Shown here: piece by piece, positions 1-5,229 of the stretch
Layout: each line of letters opens with the position of its first letter
Position numbering within the stretch: position 1 is the stretch's first letter
Assembly (NCBI GenBank): GCA_937942105.1
Contig: CALDFS010000100.1
Coordinates: 1-6,112 of the forward strand
Origin: an uncultured Ruminococcus sp.
GTDB lineage: Bacteria; Bacillota; Clostridia; Oscillospirales; Ruminococcaceae
Direction: 5' to 3'
DNA: 6,112 nt
Made by a program: the position numbers and the translations under genes
The notes under the pieces: generated by a model
Databases searched by the model: none
The model's input: the letters and a program-made list of their open reading frames with translations, nothing else
Told to the model about the DNA's origin: nothing

Positions 1-180
1 CAGCTTGACGGTATCCGGAATGATAACACCCGGAAGCTTTGCCCTTAACTCGCCGGTGCGCAGAATAGTATCGATTTCGTCCTTGAATTTGCTCCATACG
101 GTAACATCATGACCCAGCCTTGCGCAGGTGCAGGCAAGTGCCAAGCCCCATCCTCCGGAGCCGAGTATTGCTATTTTCAT
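1..180 (-). CDS. gpsA: Glycerol-3-phosphate dehydrogenase [NAD(P)+], N-terminal part (runs off the window)
   Basis: Sixty codons are visible, starting MKIAILGSGGWGLALA and leaving the window in frame at base 1. The start gives the classical GpsA Rossmann dinucleotide-binding loop (GSGGWG, residues 7-12) directly after the first beta strand. It is followed by an RLGHDVTVWSK segment (about residues 21-31) and by LPGVIIPD (about residues 49-56), which matches the family's LPG-x-x-LP region. Family knowledge: GpsA is a soluble enzyme that reduces dihydroxyacetone phosphate to sn-glycerol-3-phosphate for phospholipid synthesis. The ATG is chosen because the Rossmann strand begins at once and a good AGGAGG site lies 10 bases upstream. 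It starts 5 bases after the plsY stop, so the two are almost certainly co-transcribed and probably translationally coupled. The catalytic C-terminal domain is not in the window, so intactness cannot be judged. Confidence 0.93.
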   Translation of the reverse strand, partial: MKIAILGSGGWGLALACTCARLGHDVTVWSKFKDEIDTILRTGELRAKLPGVIIPDTVKL

Positions 181-185
181 GCTGC

Positions 186-857
186 TCAGCCCTCCTTTTT
201 CTTCTTCAATGTAAACTTATTTTCCGTGTGATTGCGAAGTCTTTCTATATTTGACCAATGCCTTGCAAAGCAGAGTGCCCCCATAGCGAAGGCAATAATG
301 ATATGCGCAGGCATAAAGGATTTGTCTTCAAGAGTAAGCATATCAATGATAAACGAAAACACCGGAAATCCCACGCAGGCCGCCATCGAGCCGACAGAAA
401 TATACTTTGTAATACCGACGAGTACAAAGAAAACGACGGCTTCGCATACGAACACAACAGGGTCTGCAAAAAGCATGCACATCGCCGCTATTAGTATTCC
501 CTTTCCGCCCTTGAATTTATAGAATATCGGGAAAACGTGACCAAGAACTGCCGCCAAGGTTGATATCAGGCAAGCGGTCAAGGCATCATGCCCCGAGCTG
601 TCTACAAGTCCCGAGCCGAAAAGAAGCCACTTTGTGCCGTACACAACCAGAAGGCTCTTTGCAACATCCACAACAATTGTTGCGGCGGCGCAGGTAGAGC
701 CGAAACAACGGTAAACATTTGTAAGACCGGCGTTTTTGCTTCCGAAATCCCTTATATCCTTATGCTTGATGAGGAAAACGGTAACAAGCGCGGTATTCAT
801 ACTGCCGAGAAGATAGCAAATCAGCGCCGCGGCAGCCAGCGCAGCATAGTATGTCAT
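186..857 (-). CDS. plsY: Glycerol-3-phosphate acyltransferase PlsY (acyl-phosphate dependent)
   Basis: This is a 223-residue, strongly hydrophobic polytopic membrane protein, slightly longer than the usual 190-215. The family's conserved cytoplasmic motifs are present in order: GSMN (18-21), DIRDFGSKNAGLTNVYR (34-50), GHVFPIFYKFKGGKG (106-120, containing the phosphate-binding GGKG at 117-120) and RHWSNIERL (199-207), followed by TENK (211-214). Family knowledge: PlsY moves an acyl group from acyl-phosphate (made by PlsX) to the sn-1 position of glycerol-3-phosphate, giving lysophosphatidic acid in the inner leaflet. Its donor-side partner gene plsX is not in the window, but the gene for its other substrate, gpsA, follows 5 bases later. 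The gene starts 20 bases after the der stop, with a modest AGGG site 7 bases before the ATG. The usual D-x-x-K-G after the second motif is DVAKS here (64-68), with the Gly replaced by Ser. Confidence 0.95.
   Translation of the reverse strand: MTYYAALAAAALICYLLGSMNTALVTVFLIKHKDIRDFGSKNAGLTNVYRCFGSTCAAATIVVDVAKSLLVVYGTKWLLFGSGLVDSSGHDALTACLISTLAAVLGHVFPIFYKFKGGKGILIAAMCMLFADPVVFVCEAVVFFVLVGITKYISVGSMAACVGFPVFSFIIDMLTLEDKSFMPAHIIIAFAMGALCFARHWSNIERLRNHTENKFTLKKKKEG
191..196 (-). promoter_or_regulatory. Shine-Dalgarno site of gpsA, encoded inside the plsY tail
   Basis: AGGAGG on the minus strand lies 10 bases before the gpsA ATG. It falls within the last codons of plsY, so the Lys-rich C-terminal tail of PlsY (KKKKEG) doubles as the ribosome binding site of the next gene. 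This fits tight translational coupling of plsY and gpsA. Confidence 0.85.
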
Positions 858-877
858 AAAACAACCCTATTTCTTAG

Positions 878-2209
878 TTATTTTGTATCCTTATTGTCCC
901 TTTCCCTTGCGATGAAACGCACGGGGGTGCCCTCCAAGCCGCCAAAGGTATCTCTTATCTGGTTTTCAAGGTATCTGCGATACGAAAAGTGGAACAAATC
1001 AATTGAGTTTACAAATACCACAAAGGTCGGCGGGTTGGTCGAGGGCTGAGTCATATAGTATATTTTCAGGCGCTTGCCCTTATCGGATGGCGGCTGCACC
1101 CTTGAGGTGGCATATGCTAAAATATCGTTGAGCTTGCCTGTTGATATGCGCATACAGTTGTTCATATGAACAAGATTTATAAGCTCGAAAAGCTTGTTGA
1201 TTCTCTGACCTGTTTTTGCTGATATAAACACAAACGGCACATAATCCATAAATCCAAGCTTTACTTTAAGCTCATCGGTGAATTTTTTCATTGTGTCGCC
1301 GTCCTTATCAACAACATCCCACTTGTTGACGGCTACTATACAGCCCTTTCCCTGCTCGTGGGCATAGCCGGCAACCTTAGAATCCTGCTCTGTAAAGCCG
1401 ACAGATGCATCGATAACTATAACAGCAACCTGCGCTTCGTCAACCGCCATATATGAGCGCAGAACGCTGTAATGCTCGATATTCTCATAAACCTTGGACT
1501 TTTTTCTTATTCCGGCGGTATCGATAAAGGTAAATTTGCCGTATTCGTTTTCGATGCTGGTATCGGTCGAGTCGCGGGTGGTTCCCGCTATATCCGAAAC
1601 GATAGCCCTTTCCTCGCCGGCGATACAGTTGATTATTGAGGATTTTCCGACGTTTGGCTTCCCAATAACCGCAACTCTTATATAATCGGAATCATCCTCC
1701 CCCTCTTCCTTGGGAAGATACTCCAAAACCCTATCCAAAAGGTCACCGGTGCCGTAGCCGTGAACGCTCGAAACCTCGACCGGATCGCCAAGACCAAGGT
1801 TATAAAACTCGTAGAATTCCGGTTCAGGCTCACCCAGCCTGTCGCACTTATTTACGCACAGAACTATGGGCTTTCCTGATTTCTGAAGCATTGAGGCAAC
1901 CTCATAATCATTGGCGGTTACTCCGCTTCTGATATCGGTAACAAGTATTATGACCTCTGCCTTATCTATTGCTATTTCTGCCTGACGGCGCATCTGAACC
2001 AATATCGTATCGTTGGACATCGGCTCAATTCCGCCGGTATCTACAAGCATGAATTCATGACCCAGCCATTCGCATTTGGCATAGATACGGTCCCTTGTGA
2101 CGCCGGGGGTATCCTCAACAATGGAAAGACGCTTGCCTATAAGCTTATTGAAAAGTGTGGACTTTCCAACATTCGGTCTGCCGACCACTGCAACAATCGG
2201 TAACGCCAT
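878..2209 (-). CDS. der: Ribosome-assembly GTPase Der (EngA), double G-domain
   Basis: This 443-residue protein has the full Der architecture. G domain 1 has Walker A GRPNVGKS (10-17), switch segment DTPGVTRD (33-40), DTGG (57-60) and NKCD (120-123). An acidic linker (about 168-175) leads to G domain 2, with GKPNVGKS (183-190), IAGTTRD (207-213), DTAG (230-233), NKWD (295-298) and SAK (330-332). A C-terminal KH-like domain (about 350-438) includes PPTFVVFVN (393-401) and the FGGLEGTPVRF segment (422-432). Family knowledge: Der is an essential cytoplasmic GTPase that binds the 50S subunit during late maturation. All GTP-binding motifs look intact and the length is typical. The ATG is supported by an AAGGAGG site (bases 2218-2224) 8 bases upstream. 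It leads the der-plsY-gpsA operon, an order I recall as common in Clostridia. Confidence 0.98.
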   Translation of the reverse strand: MALPIVAVVGRPNVGKSTLFNKLIGKRLSIVEDTPGVTRDRIYAKCEWLGHEFMLVDTGGIEPMSNDTILVQMRRQAEIAIDKAEVIILVTDIRSGVTANDYEVASMLQKSGKPIVLCVNKCDRLGEPEPEFYEFYNLGLGDPVEVSSVHGYGTGDLLDRVLEYLPKEEGEDDSDYIRVAVIGKPNVGKSSIINCIAGEERAIVSDIAGTTRDSTDTSIENEYGKFTFIDTAGIRKKSKVYENIEHYSVLRSYMAVDEAQVAVIVIDASVGFTEQDSKVAGYAHEQGKGCIVAVNKWDVVDKDGDTMKKFTDELKVKLGFMDYVPFVFISAKTGQRINKLFELINLVHMNNCMRISTGKLNDILAYATSRVQPPSDKGKRLKIYYMTQPSTNPPTFVVFVNSIDLFHFSYRRYLENQIRDTFGGLEGTPVRFIARERDNKDTK

Positions 2210-2324
2210 TTCAACGTCCTCCTTACTATAACATTAATGATATTTTAAAACAGTTATACTGATAATATTCAATATTTATATTCACATGATAAATCAGCCC
2301 TGCCGTTCAACCCGGCAAAAGCGG

Positions 2325-2353
2325 ATTATAATTAGCGTGCAGGCATAACAGCC
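2325..2353 (-). promoter_or_regulatory. Weak candidate promoter for the der-plsY-gpsA operon
   Basis: The strong terminator after rpmF implies that der needs its own promoter within the roughly 165 bases upstream of it. A perfect TATAAT lies at 2325-2330 on the minus strand, but the hexamer 17 bases further upstream (GCTGTT, 2348-2353) does not resemble TTGACA and there is no TG extension. The AT-rich stretch nearer to der (about 2230-2290) offers other poor candidates, such as TTGAAT with TTAAAA at 18-base spacing. A start here would leave a leader of about 110 bases containing a small TGCCG/CGGCA hairpin (2301-2317). The choice is inference only. Confidence 0.25.
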
Positions 2354-2373
2354 CCGCAGTTATTTTCAAGACT

Positions 2374-2409
2374 AAAAAATCAGAGAAGGATTGCTCCTTC
2401 TCTGATTTT
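2374..2409 (-). terminator. Intrinsic terminator of the yceD-rpmF unit
   Basis: Reading the minus strand, a perfect 15-bp stem (arms 2395-2409 and 2376-2390, AAAATCAGAGAAGGA and its complement) encloses a 4-base GCAA loop. It is followed by six T's (2374-2379, two of them outside the stem). It begins 8 bases after the rpmF stop codon. This is a textbook Rho-independent terminator and separates rpmF from der. The A-rich flank gives a short T run on the plus strand too, but nothing is convincingly transcribed in that direction. Confidence 0.93.
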
Positions 2410-2417
2410 GAAGAAGA

Positions 2418-2606
2418 CTAAGCTTCTTTCTTGATCTTGATAACCTCAACACCCTTGTAGTAGCCGCAATTGCTACAAACCTTATGAGGGGAAGTTAAAG
2501 CTCCGCAATTAGTGCACCTTGAAAGAGCTGGAGCGTCAAGTTTCCAAACGTTTGAACGCCTCTTATCTCTTCTTGCCTTGGAGACTTTTCTCTTCGGTAC
2601 TGCCAT
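2418..2606 (-). CDS. rpmF: 50S ribosomal protein L32, zinc-binding form
   Basis: This 62-residue protein begins MAVPKRKVSKARRDKRRS, the L32 signature, and has a typical length. Residues 1-20 are very basic, for rRNA contact. A four-cysteine zinc ribbon follows as CTNC (31-34) and CSNC (44-47), so this is the zinc-dependent version of L32 rather than the cysteine-free paralogue that some bacteria induce under zinc starvation. An in-frame GTG three codons upstream is rejected as the start because it lies within the AGGAGGTG ribosome binding site. The ATG sits 6 bases after that site. It follows the DUF177 gene by 36 bases, the conserved yceD-rpmF arrangement, and is closed by a strong terminator. 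No plsX follows, although in many bacteria it comes next. Confidence 0.98.
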   Translation of the reverse strand: MAVPKRKVSKARRDKRRSNVWKLDAPALSRCTNCGALTSPHKVCSNCGYYKGVEVIKIKKEA

Positions 2607-2612
2607 TTTCAG

Positions 2613-2620
2613 CACCTCCT
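2613..2620 (-). promoter_or_regulatory. Shine-Dalgarno site that fixes the rpmF start
   Basis: AGGAGGTG on the minus strand is a full anti-16S match, 6 bases before the ATG at 2604-2606. Its own final GTG is in frame with rpmF and could be mistaken for a start giving three extra residues. The L32 N-terminus and this site both favour the ATG. Confidence 0.9.
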
Positions 2621-2642
2621 CTACCCAAATTAATCGCTTAAT

Positions 2643-3101
2643 CTACTGCTCGTCCGGTTCGCATCCGCAGTCCCCTGCGTTTAGGTTTTTACCGCATTTA
2701 GGGCACAAGCCCTTGCAACTCTCCTTGCAGAGAATTTTGGACGGAAGCGAAAGCAGCAAATCTGAAATTGCCAACTCATTCACATCAAGAGTATCATCCG
2801 GGCACTGAACATATTCATCCTCATCATAGCTTTCTGTTCTGATAAGGATATGCTCGAAGTCCATACTATACTCACGATCAAATTCGTTAAGACATCTGTC
2901 GCACTGGTGGCGAATCGCAAACTGCGCGTTATACTGCATTGTAACAACACCCGCGCGGTTTTCAATTTTGCCCCTTAGCGATATCGGCGTTACAAATGTT
3001 CCGAAGCCTGAGTATATTCCCAATTCCTCTAAAGGAATATCCAGATATAAATCTTTCTTTTCGCCGTCCCTATCGAACAGCTGTTTCAGCCTTAGTAACA
3101 C
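2643..3101 (-). CDS. yceD: DUF177 / YceD-family protein upstream of L32
   Basis: This 152-residue cytoplasmic protein starts with GTG (MLLRLKQLFDRDGEKKD). It has the DUF177 hallmarks: a middle CDRC pair (67-70), an acidic stretch with DTLDVNELAISDLLLSLP (103-120), and the C-terminal cysteine motif CKESCKGLCPKCGKNLN (125-141), closed by CGC (145-147). The cysteines suggest metal binding, which is inference. Family knowledge: DUF177 proteins are encoded next to rpmF across bacteria and plants and have been linked to 23S rRNA accumulation and 50S assembly, but the exact activity is not settled. The GTG start follows a GAGGTG site by 4 bases (bases 3106-3111) and lies only about 18 bases after the predicted transcription start. 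It is co-transcribed with rpmF, 36 bases downstream. Confidence 0.93.
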   Translation of the reverse strand: MLLRLKQLFDRDGEKKDLYLDIPLEELGIYSGFGTFVTPISLRGKIENRAGVVTMQYNAQFAIRHQCDRCLNEFDREYSMDFEHILIRTESYDEDEYVQCPDDTLDVNELAISDLLLSLPSKILCKESCKGLCPKCGKNLNAGDCGCEPDEQ

Positions 3102-3126
3102 GTTCCACCTCAGAATATCACATAGT

Positions 3127-3155
3127 ATTATACTTTAACTAAACCGAATTGTCAA
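3127..3155 (-). promoter_or_regulatory. Consensus sigma-A promoter of yceD-rpmF
   Basis: On the minus strand, TTGACA (3150-3155) and TATAAT (3127-3132) are separated by exactly 17 bases (3133-3149). All twelve core positions match the vegetative consensus. Transcription should start near 3119-3121, leaving a leader of about 18-20 bases before the GTG of the DUF177 gene. The site lies in the 107-base gap after the P-loop gene, as expected for a strongly expressed ribosomal-protein transcript. Confidence 0.93.
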
Positions 3156-3208
3156 TATCTTTGAATGATTTTTTTGACGATTCTAAAACAATAACAGAAT
3201 TTTGCGGC

Positions 3209-3613
3209 TTATGCCATGTATTTCTTAACACCTTCGGGAAGATTTTCGTTATCCTCGGACACAGTGAATACAACCTCTATATCCTTAGTGATATCGTTAA
3301 CCTTGTCCAGAAGCTGGGCAAGCTCGTCATAGTTTCTGCCGCCGATTTTAAGTATACCGTCAACAAATACTTCCTTGATATCATAGTTGGAAGCAACGGT
3401 TCCGGCAATGAAGCCATAGAACTTATCAAAGCTGTCGATCTTGTAGCCGTCAACATCTACTAAGCGAACGCTGTAAGGAATGTCATAGGTGAGCTGCATA
3501 CTCTTTTCGATGCAGACAACATTTCCGTTGGTATTTTCAGCAGCGTGCTTAATCATATCGACCAGAATCTTAGTTTTGCCAGAACCCTTTTTACCTGTTA
3601 TTAACTTAATCAT
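3209..3613 (-). CDS. Small P-loop NTP-binding protein, function unknown
   Basis: This 134-residue protein opens with a Walker A loop at once: MIKLITGKKGSGKTK, with G-x-x-G-x-G-K-T at 7-14. A hydrophobic strand ending in Asp, EVFVDG (81-86), is a likely Walker B. A final strand VVFTVS (114-119) and the tail LPEGVKKYMA complete a compact alpha/beta P-loop domain. There is no membrane segment, signal peptide or added domain. From memory, close relatives in Clostridia are labelled only as ATP-binding or, misleadingly, as a twitching-motility PilT-like protein. It is far too short for PilT and lacks the PilT Asp and His boxes. The ATG has a GGAG site 7 bases upstream. It sits 100 bases after pgi with no clear promoter of its own, so it is probably read from the pgi transcript. 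Nucleotide binding is well supported, but the substrate and role are not known. Confidence 0.88.
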   Translation of the reverse strand: MIKLITGKKGSGKTKILVDMIKHAAENTNGNVVCIEKSMQLTYDIPYSVRLVDVDGYKIDSFDKFYGFIAGTVASNYDIKEVFVDGILKIGGRNYDELAQLLDKVNDITKDIEVVFTVSEDNENLPEGVKKYMA

Positions 3614-3659
3614 AACAATACTCCGTTTCCGCCCTGCGGGGCTTATTCTTCTTTATTCC

Positions 3660-3700
3660 AAACCCGTGCGGGCAGCGCATCAAAGCTGTCCGCCGGGTCT
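3660..3700 (-). terminator. Long stem-loop after pgi (imperfect or partial terminator)
   Basis: Starting about 14 bases after the pgi stop, the minus strand can fold a GC-rich stem of about 16 pairs (arms 3685-3700 and 3660-3676), with one A-C mismatch, one bulged A and an 8-base loop. Only three U's follow, and they are used in the outer stem (one as a G-U pair), so the U-tract needed for efficient intrinsic termination is missing. It may be a weak attenuator, a 3'-end stabiliser or an RNA-processing site that lowers expression of the P-loop gene relative to pgi. A second small GC hairpin (GCCC/GGGC, 3631-3642) lies just before the next ribosome binding site. Confidence 0.4.
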
Positions 3701-3713
3701 TTGGAGCCTATAA

Positions 3714-5048
3714 TCAATATCCAAGCTTAGCTTCAAGCTCAGCCTTCTGGGATTCATATCCCGGCTTGCCCAAAAGGGCAAACATATTCTTTTTGTAGCT
3801 TTCAACGCCGGGCTGGTTGAATGGGTTAACGCCCAGCATATATCCCGAAATAGCGCATGCTCTTTCAAAGAAGTAAACCAGCTCGCCGAAGTTGTATTCA
3901 TTAAGCCTGTCAACCTCGATAACTAAGTTTGGAACTCCGCCCTCGGTATGAGCAAGGATGGTTCCCTCCATAGCCTTGCGGTTTACTACGGACATATTCT
4001 GATTGGTAAGGAAGTTCAGCCCGTCTAAGTTTTCCTTGTCATCCTCTAAGAACATATCCTGCTTGGGATTCTTGATATCAACAACGGTTTCAAACATTAC
4101 CCTTGAACCGTCCTGAATAAACTGACCCATGGAGTGAAGGTCGGTTGAGAATATGGCGCTTGCCGGGAAGATTCCCTTATGATCCTTGCCCTCGCTTTCA
4201 CCGTAGAGCTGCTTGAACCATTCGTTCATCATGGTAAATGCAGGCTCATAGGAAACCAGCATTTCAACCGACTTGCCCTTTCTATAAAGTATGTTGCGCA
4301 TTGCTGCATACTTATAGCAGTCATTCATATCGTCATTTGAATAAGTCTCTCTTGCAGCCTGAGCGCCTTCCATTATTTTATCGATATCGCATCCGGCTAC
4401 TGCTATTGGCAGAAGACCTACAGCAGTGAGAACGGAATATCTTCCGCCTACATCATCAGCGATTACGAAGGTTTCATAGCCCTCGGCATCTGAAAGCTCT
4501 TTAAGCGTTCCCCTTGCCTTGTCGGTTGTGGCAAATATTCTTGTTTTTGCTTCTTCCTTGCCATACTTATCCTCAACAAGCTTTTTGAAGATTCTGAATG
4601 CAAGTGCAGGCTCGGTGGTTGTTCCCGACTTGGATATTACGTTTACGCAGATATCCTTGCCCTCACATATCGAAAGAATTTCATTGAGATATGTTGAGCT
4701 GATGTTGTTTCCTACGAAGTAGATATCGGGAGTATCCTTTTTAAGATTATTGTAATACGGGCTGCGCAAAAGCTCGATAGCTGCCCTTGCGCCGAGGTAG
4801 GAACCGCCTATACCGATAACGATAAGTATATCGGCTTTTTCCTTGATTCTTTCGGCGGCAGCTTTTATTCTTGCGAACTCCTCCTTATCGTAATCAACGG
4901 GAAGATCTACCCAGCCCAGAAAATCGTTTCCCAAACCAGATTTTGTGACCAACGTATTATGCGCTGCGGATACCTGAGCCTTTACGGCTTCAAGCTCATG
5001 CGGGGCAACAAATTTGTCGGCATATTTGGTTACTAATTTTACAGACAT
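3714..5048 (-). CDS. pgi: Glucose-6-phosphate isomerase
   Basis: This 444-residue protein matches the shorter Bacillota form of the family. Visible motifs are the first SIS sugar-phosphate loop IGIGGSYLGARA (78-89), the second SIS loop SKSGTTTEPALAFR (139-152), signature 1 DVGGRYSV (199-206), the GESEGK segment (283-288), STDLHSMGQF (301-310) and signature 2 GVNPFNQPGVESYKKN (406-421). By comparison with characterised Bacillus-type enzymes, the catalytic residues are probably Glu284, His305 and Lys419. Family knowledge: it interconverts glucose-6-phosphate and fructose-6-phosphate in glycolysis and gluconeogenesis, as a cytoplasmic dimer. The ATG gives a family-like N-terminus. The ribosome binding site (GAGG, 5061-5064) is 12 bases away, longer than the usual 6-10. 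Two promoters lie upstream, and the P-loop gene follows. Confidence 0.98.
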   Translation of the reverse strand: MSVKLVTKYADKFVAPHELEAVKAQVSAAHNTLVTKSGLGNDFLGWVDLPVDYDKEEFARIKAAAERIKEKADILIVIGIGGSYLGARAAIELLRSPYYNNLKKDTPDIYFVGNNISSTYLNEILSICEGKDICVNVISKSGTTTEPALAFRIFKKLVEDKYGKEEAKTRIFATTDKARGTLKELSDAEGYETFVIADDVGGRYSVLTAVGLLPIAVAGCDIDKIMEGAQAARETYSNDDMNDCYKYAAMRNILYRKGKSVEMLVSYEPAFTMMNEWFKQLYGESEGKDHKGIFPASAIFSTDLHSMGQFIQDGSRVMFETVVDIKNPKQDMFLEDDKENLDGLNFLTNQNMSVVNRKAMEGTILAHTEGGVPNLVIEVDRLNEYNFGELVYFFERACAISGYMLGVNPFNQPGVESYKKNMFALLGKPGYESQKAELEAKLGY

Positions 5049-5082
5049 AAGATGTCAAGTCCTCTCTTTTAGAATTATCTAT

Positions 5083-5111
5083 ATTGTAGCACAATTCAGG
5101 GCGATTTGCAA
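5083..5111 (-). promoter_or_regulatory. Proximal pgi promoter with extended -10
   Basis: On the minus strand, TTGCAA (5106-5111) and TACAAT (5083-5088) are 17 bases apart. The -10 is preceded by TGC, giving an extended -10 (TGnTACAAT) that can compensate for the weaker -35. The predicted start near 5076 gives a leader of about 28 bases. Confidence 0.75.
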
Positions 5112-5176
5112 GGAAATTTATGAAAAATATTAGTTTGATATGCGAATTTTTTGTGAACTTCCAAAAGAACGCTTAT

Positions 5177-5205
5177 ATTATACATTCTGCACTTTGCTAA
5201 GTCAA
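5177..5205 (-). promoter_or_regulatory. Distal pgi promoter
   Basis: On the minus strand, TTGACT (5200-5205) and TATAAT (5177-5182) are exactly 17 bases apart, 11 of 12 matches to the sigma-A consensus. The predicted start near 5170 gives a leader of about 120 bases that runs across the proximal promoter. The -35 lies about 25 bases after the stop codon of the carboxypeptidase-like gene, with no terminator in between. Confidence 0.85.
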
Positions 5206-5229
5206 GACCGAAGTGTCGAAATATCGGCA

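Noticed and set aside
588..1049. Plus-strand open frame of 153 codons
   Set aside because: It lies antisense across plsY and the der 3' end, both clear genes. Its translation is rich in Lys, Asn and Cys with no recognisable domain, and it has no promoter or ribosome binding site.
2325..2332. Plus-strand TATAAT overlapping the candidate der -10
   Set aside because: ATTATAAT is a palindrome, so it reads on both strands. There is no -35 and no gene to drive on the plus strand.
2607..2615. Upstream in-frame GTG as the start of rpmF
   Set aside because: The GTG is part of the AGGAGGTG ribosome binding site. The L32 family begins at the ATG (MAVPKRK).
3180..3204. ATTCT/AGAAT hairpin after the P-loop gene as a terminator
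   Set aside because: The stem is only five AT-rich pairs with an 11-base loop, and its T run is on the plus strand, the wrong side for the minus-strand gene.
3149..3463. Plus-strand open frame of 104 codons
   Set aside because: It is antisense to the P-loop gene and overlaps the yceD promoter. Its hydrophobic strands simply mirror the opposite frame.
5049..5170. Riboswitch or catabolite-control site in the long pgi leader
   Set aside because: The stretch is AT-rich with no conserved aptamer core that I recognise. The best cre-like match near TTGCAAATCG has wrong spacing to the central CG.
5206..5229. Terminator after the carboxypeptidase-like gene
   Set aside because: Only a 4-bp CCGA/TCGG pairing is visible, with no U-tract. 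Read-through into pgi seems more likely.
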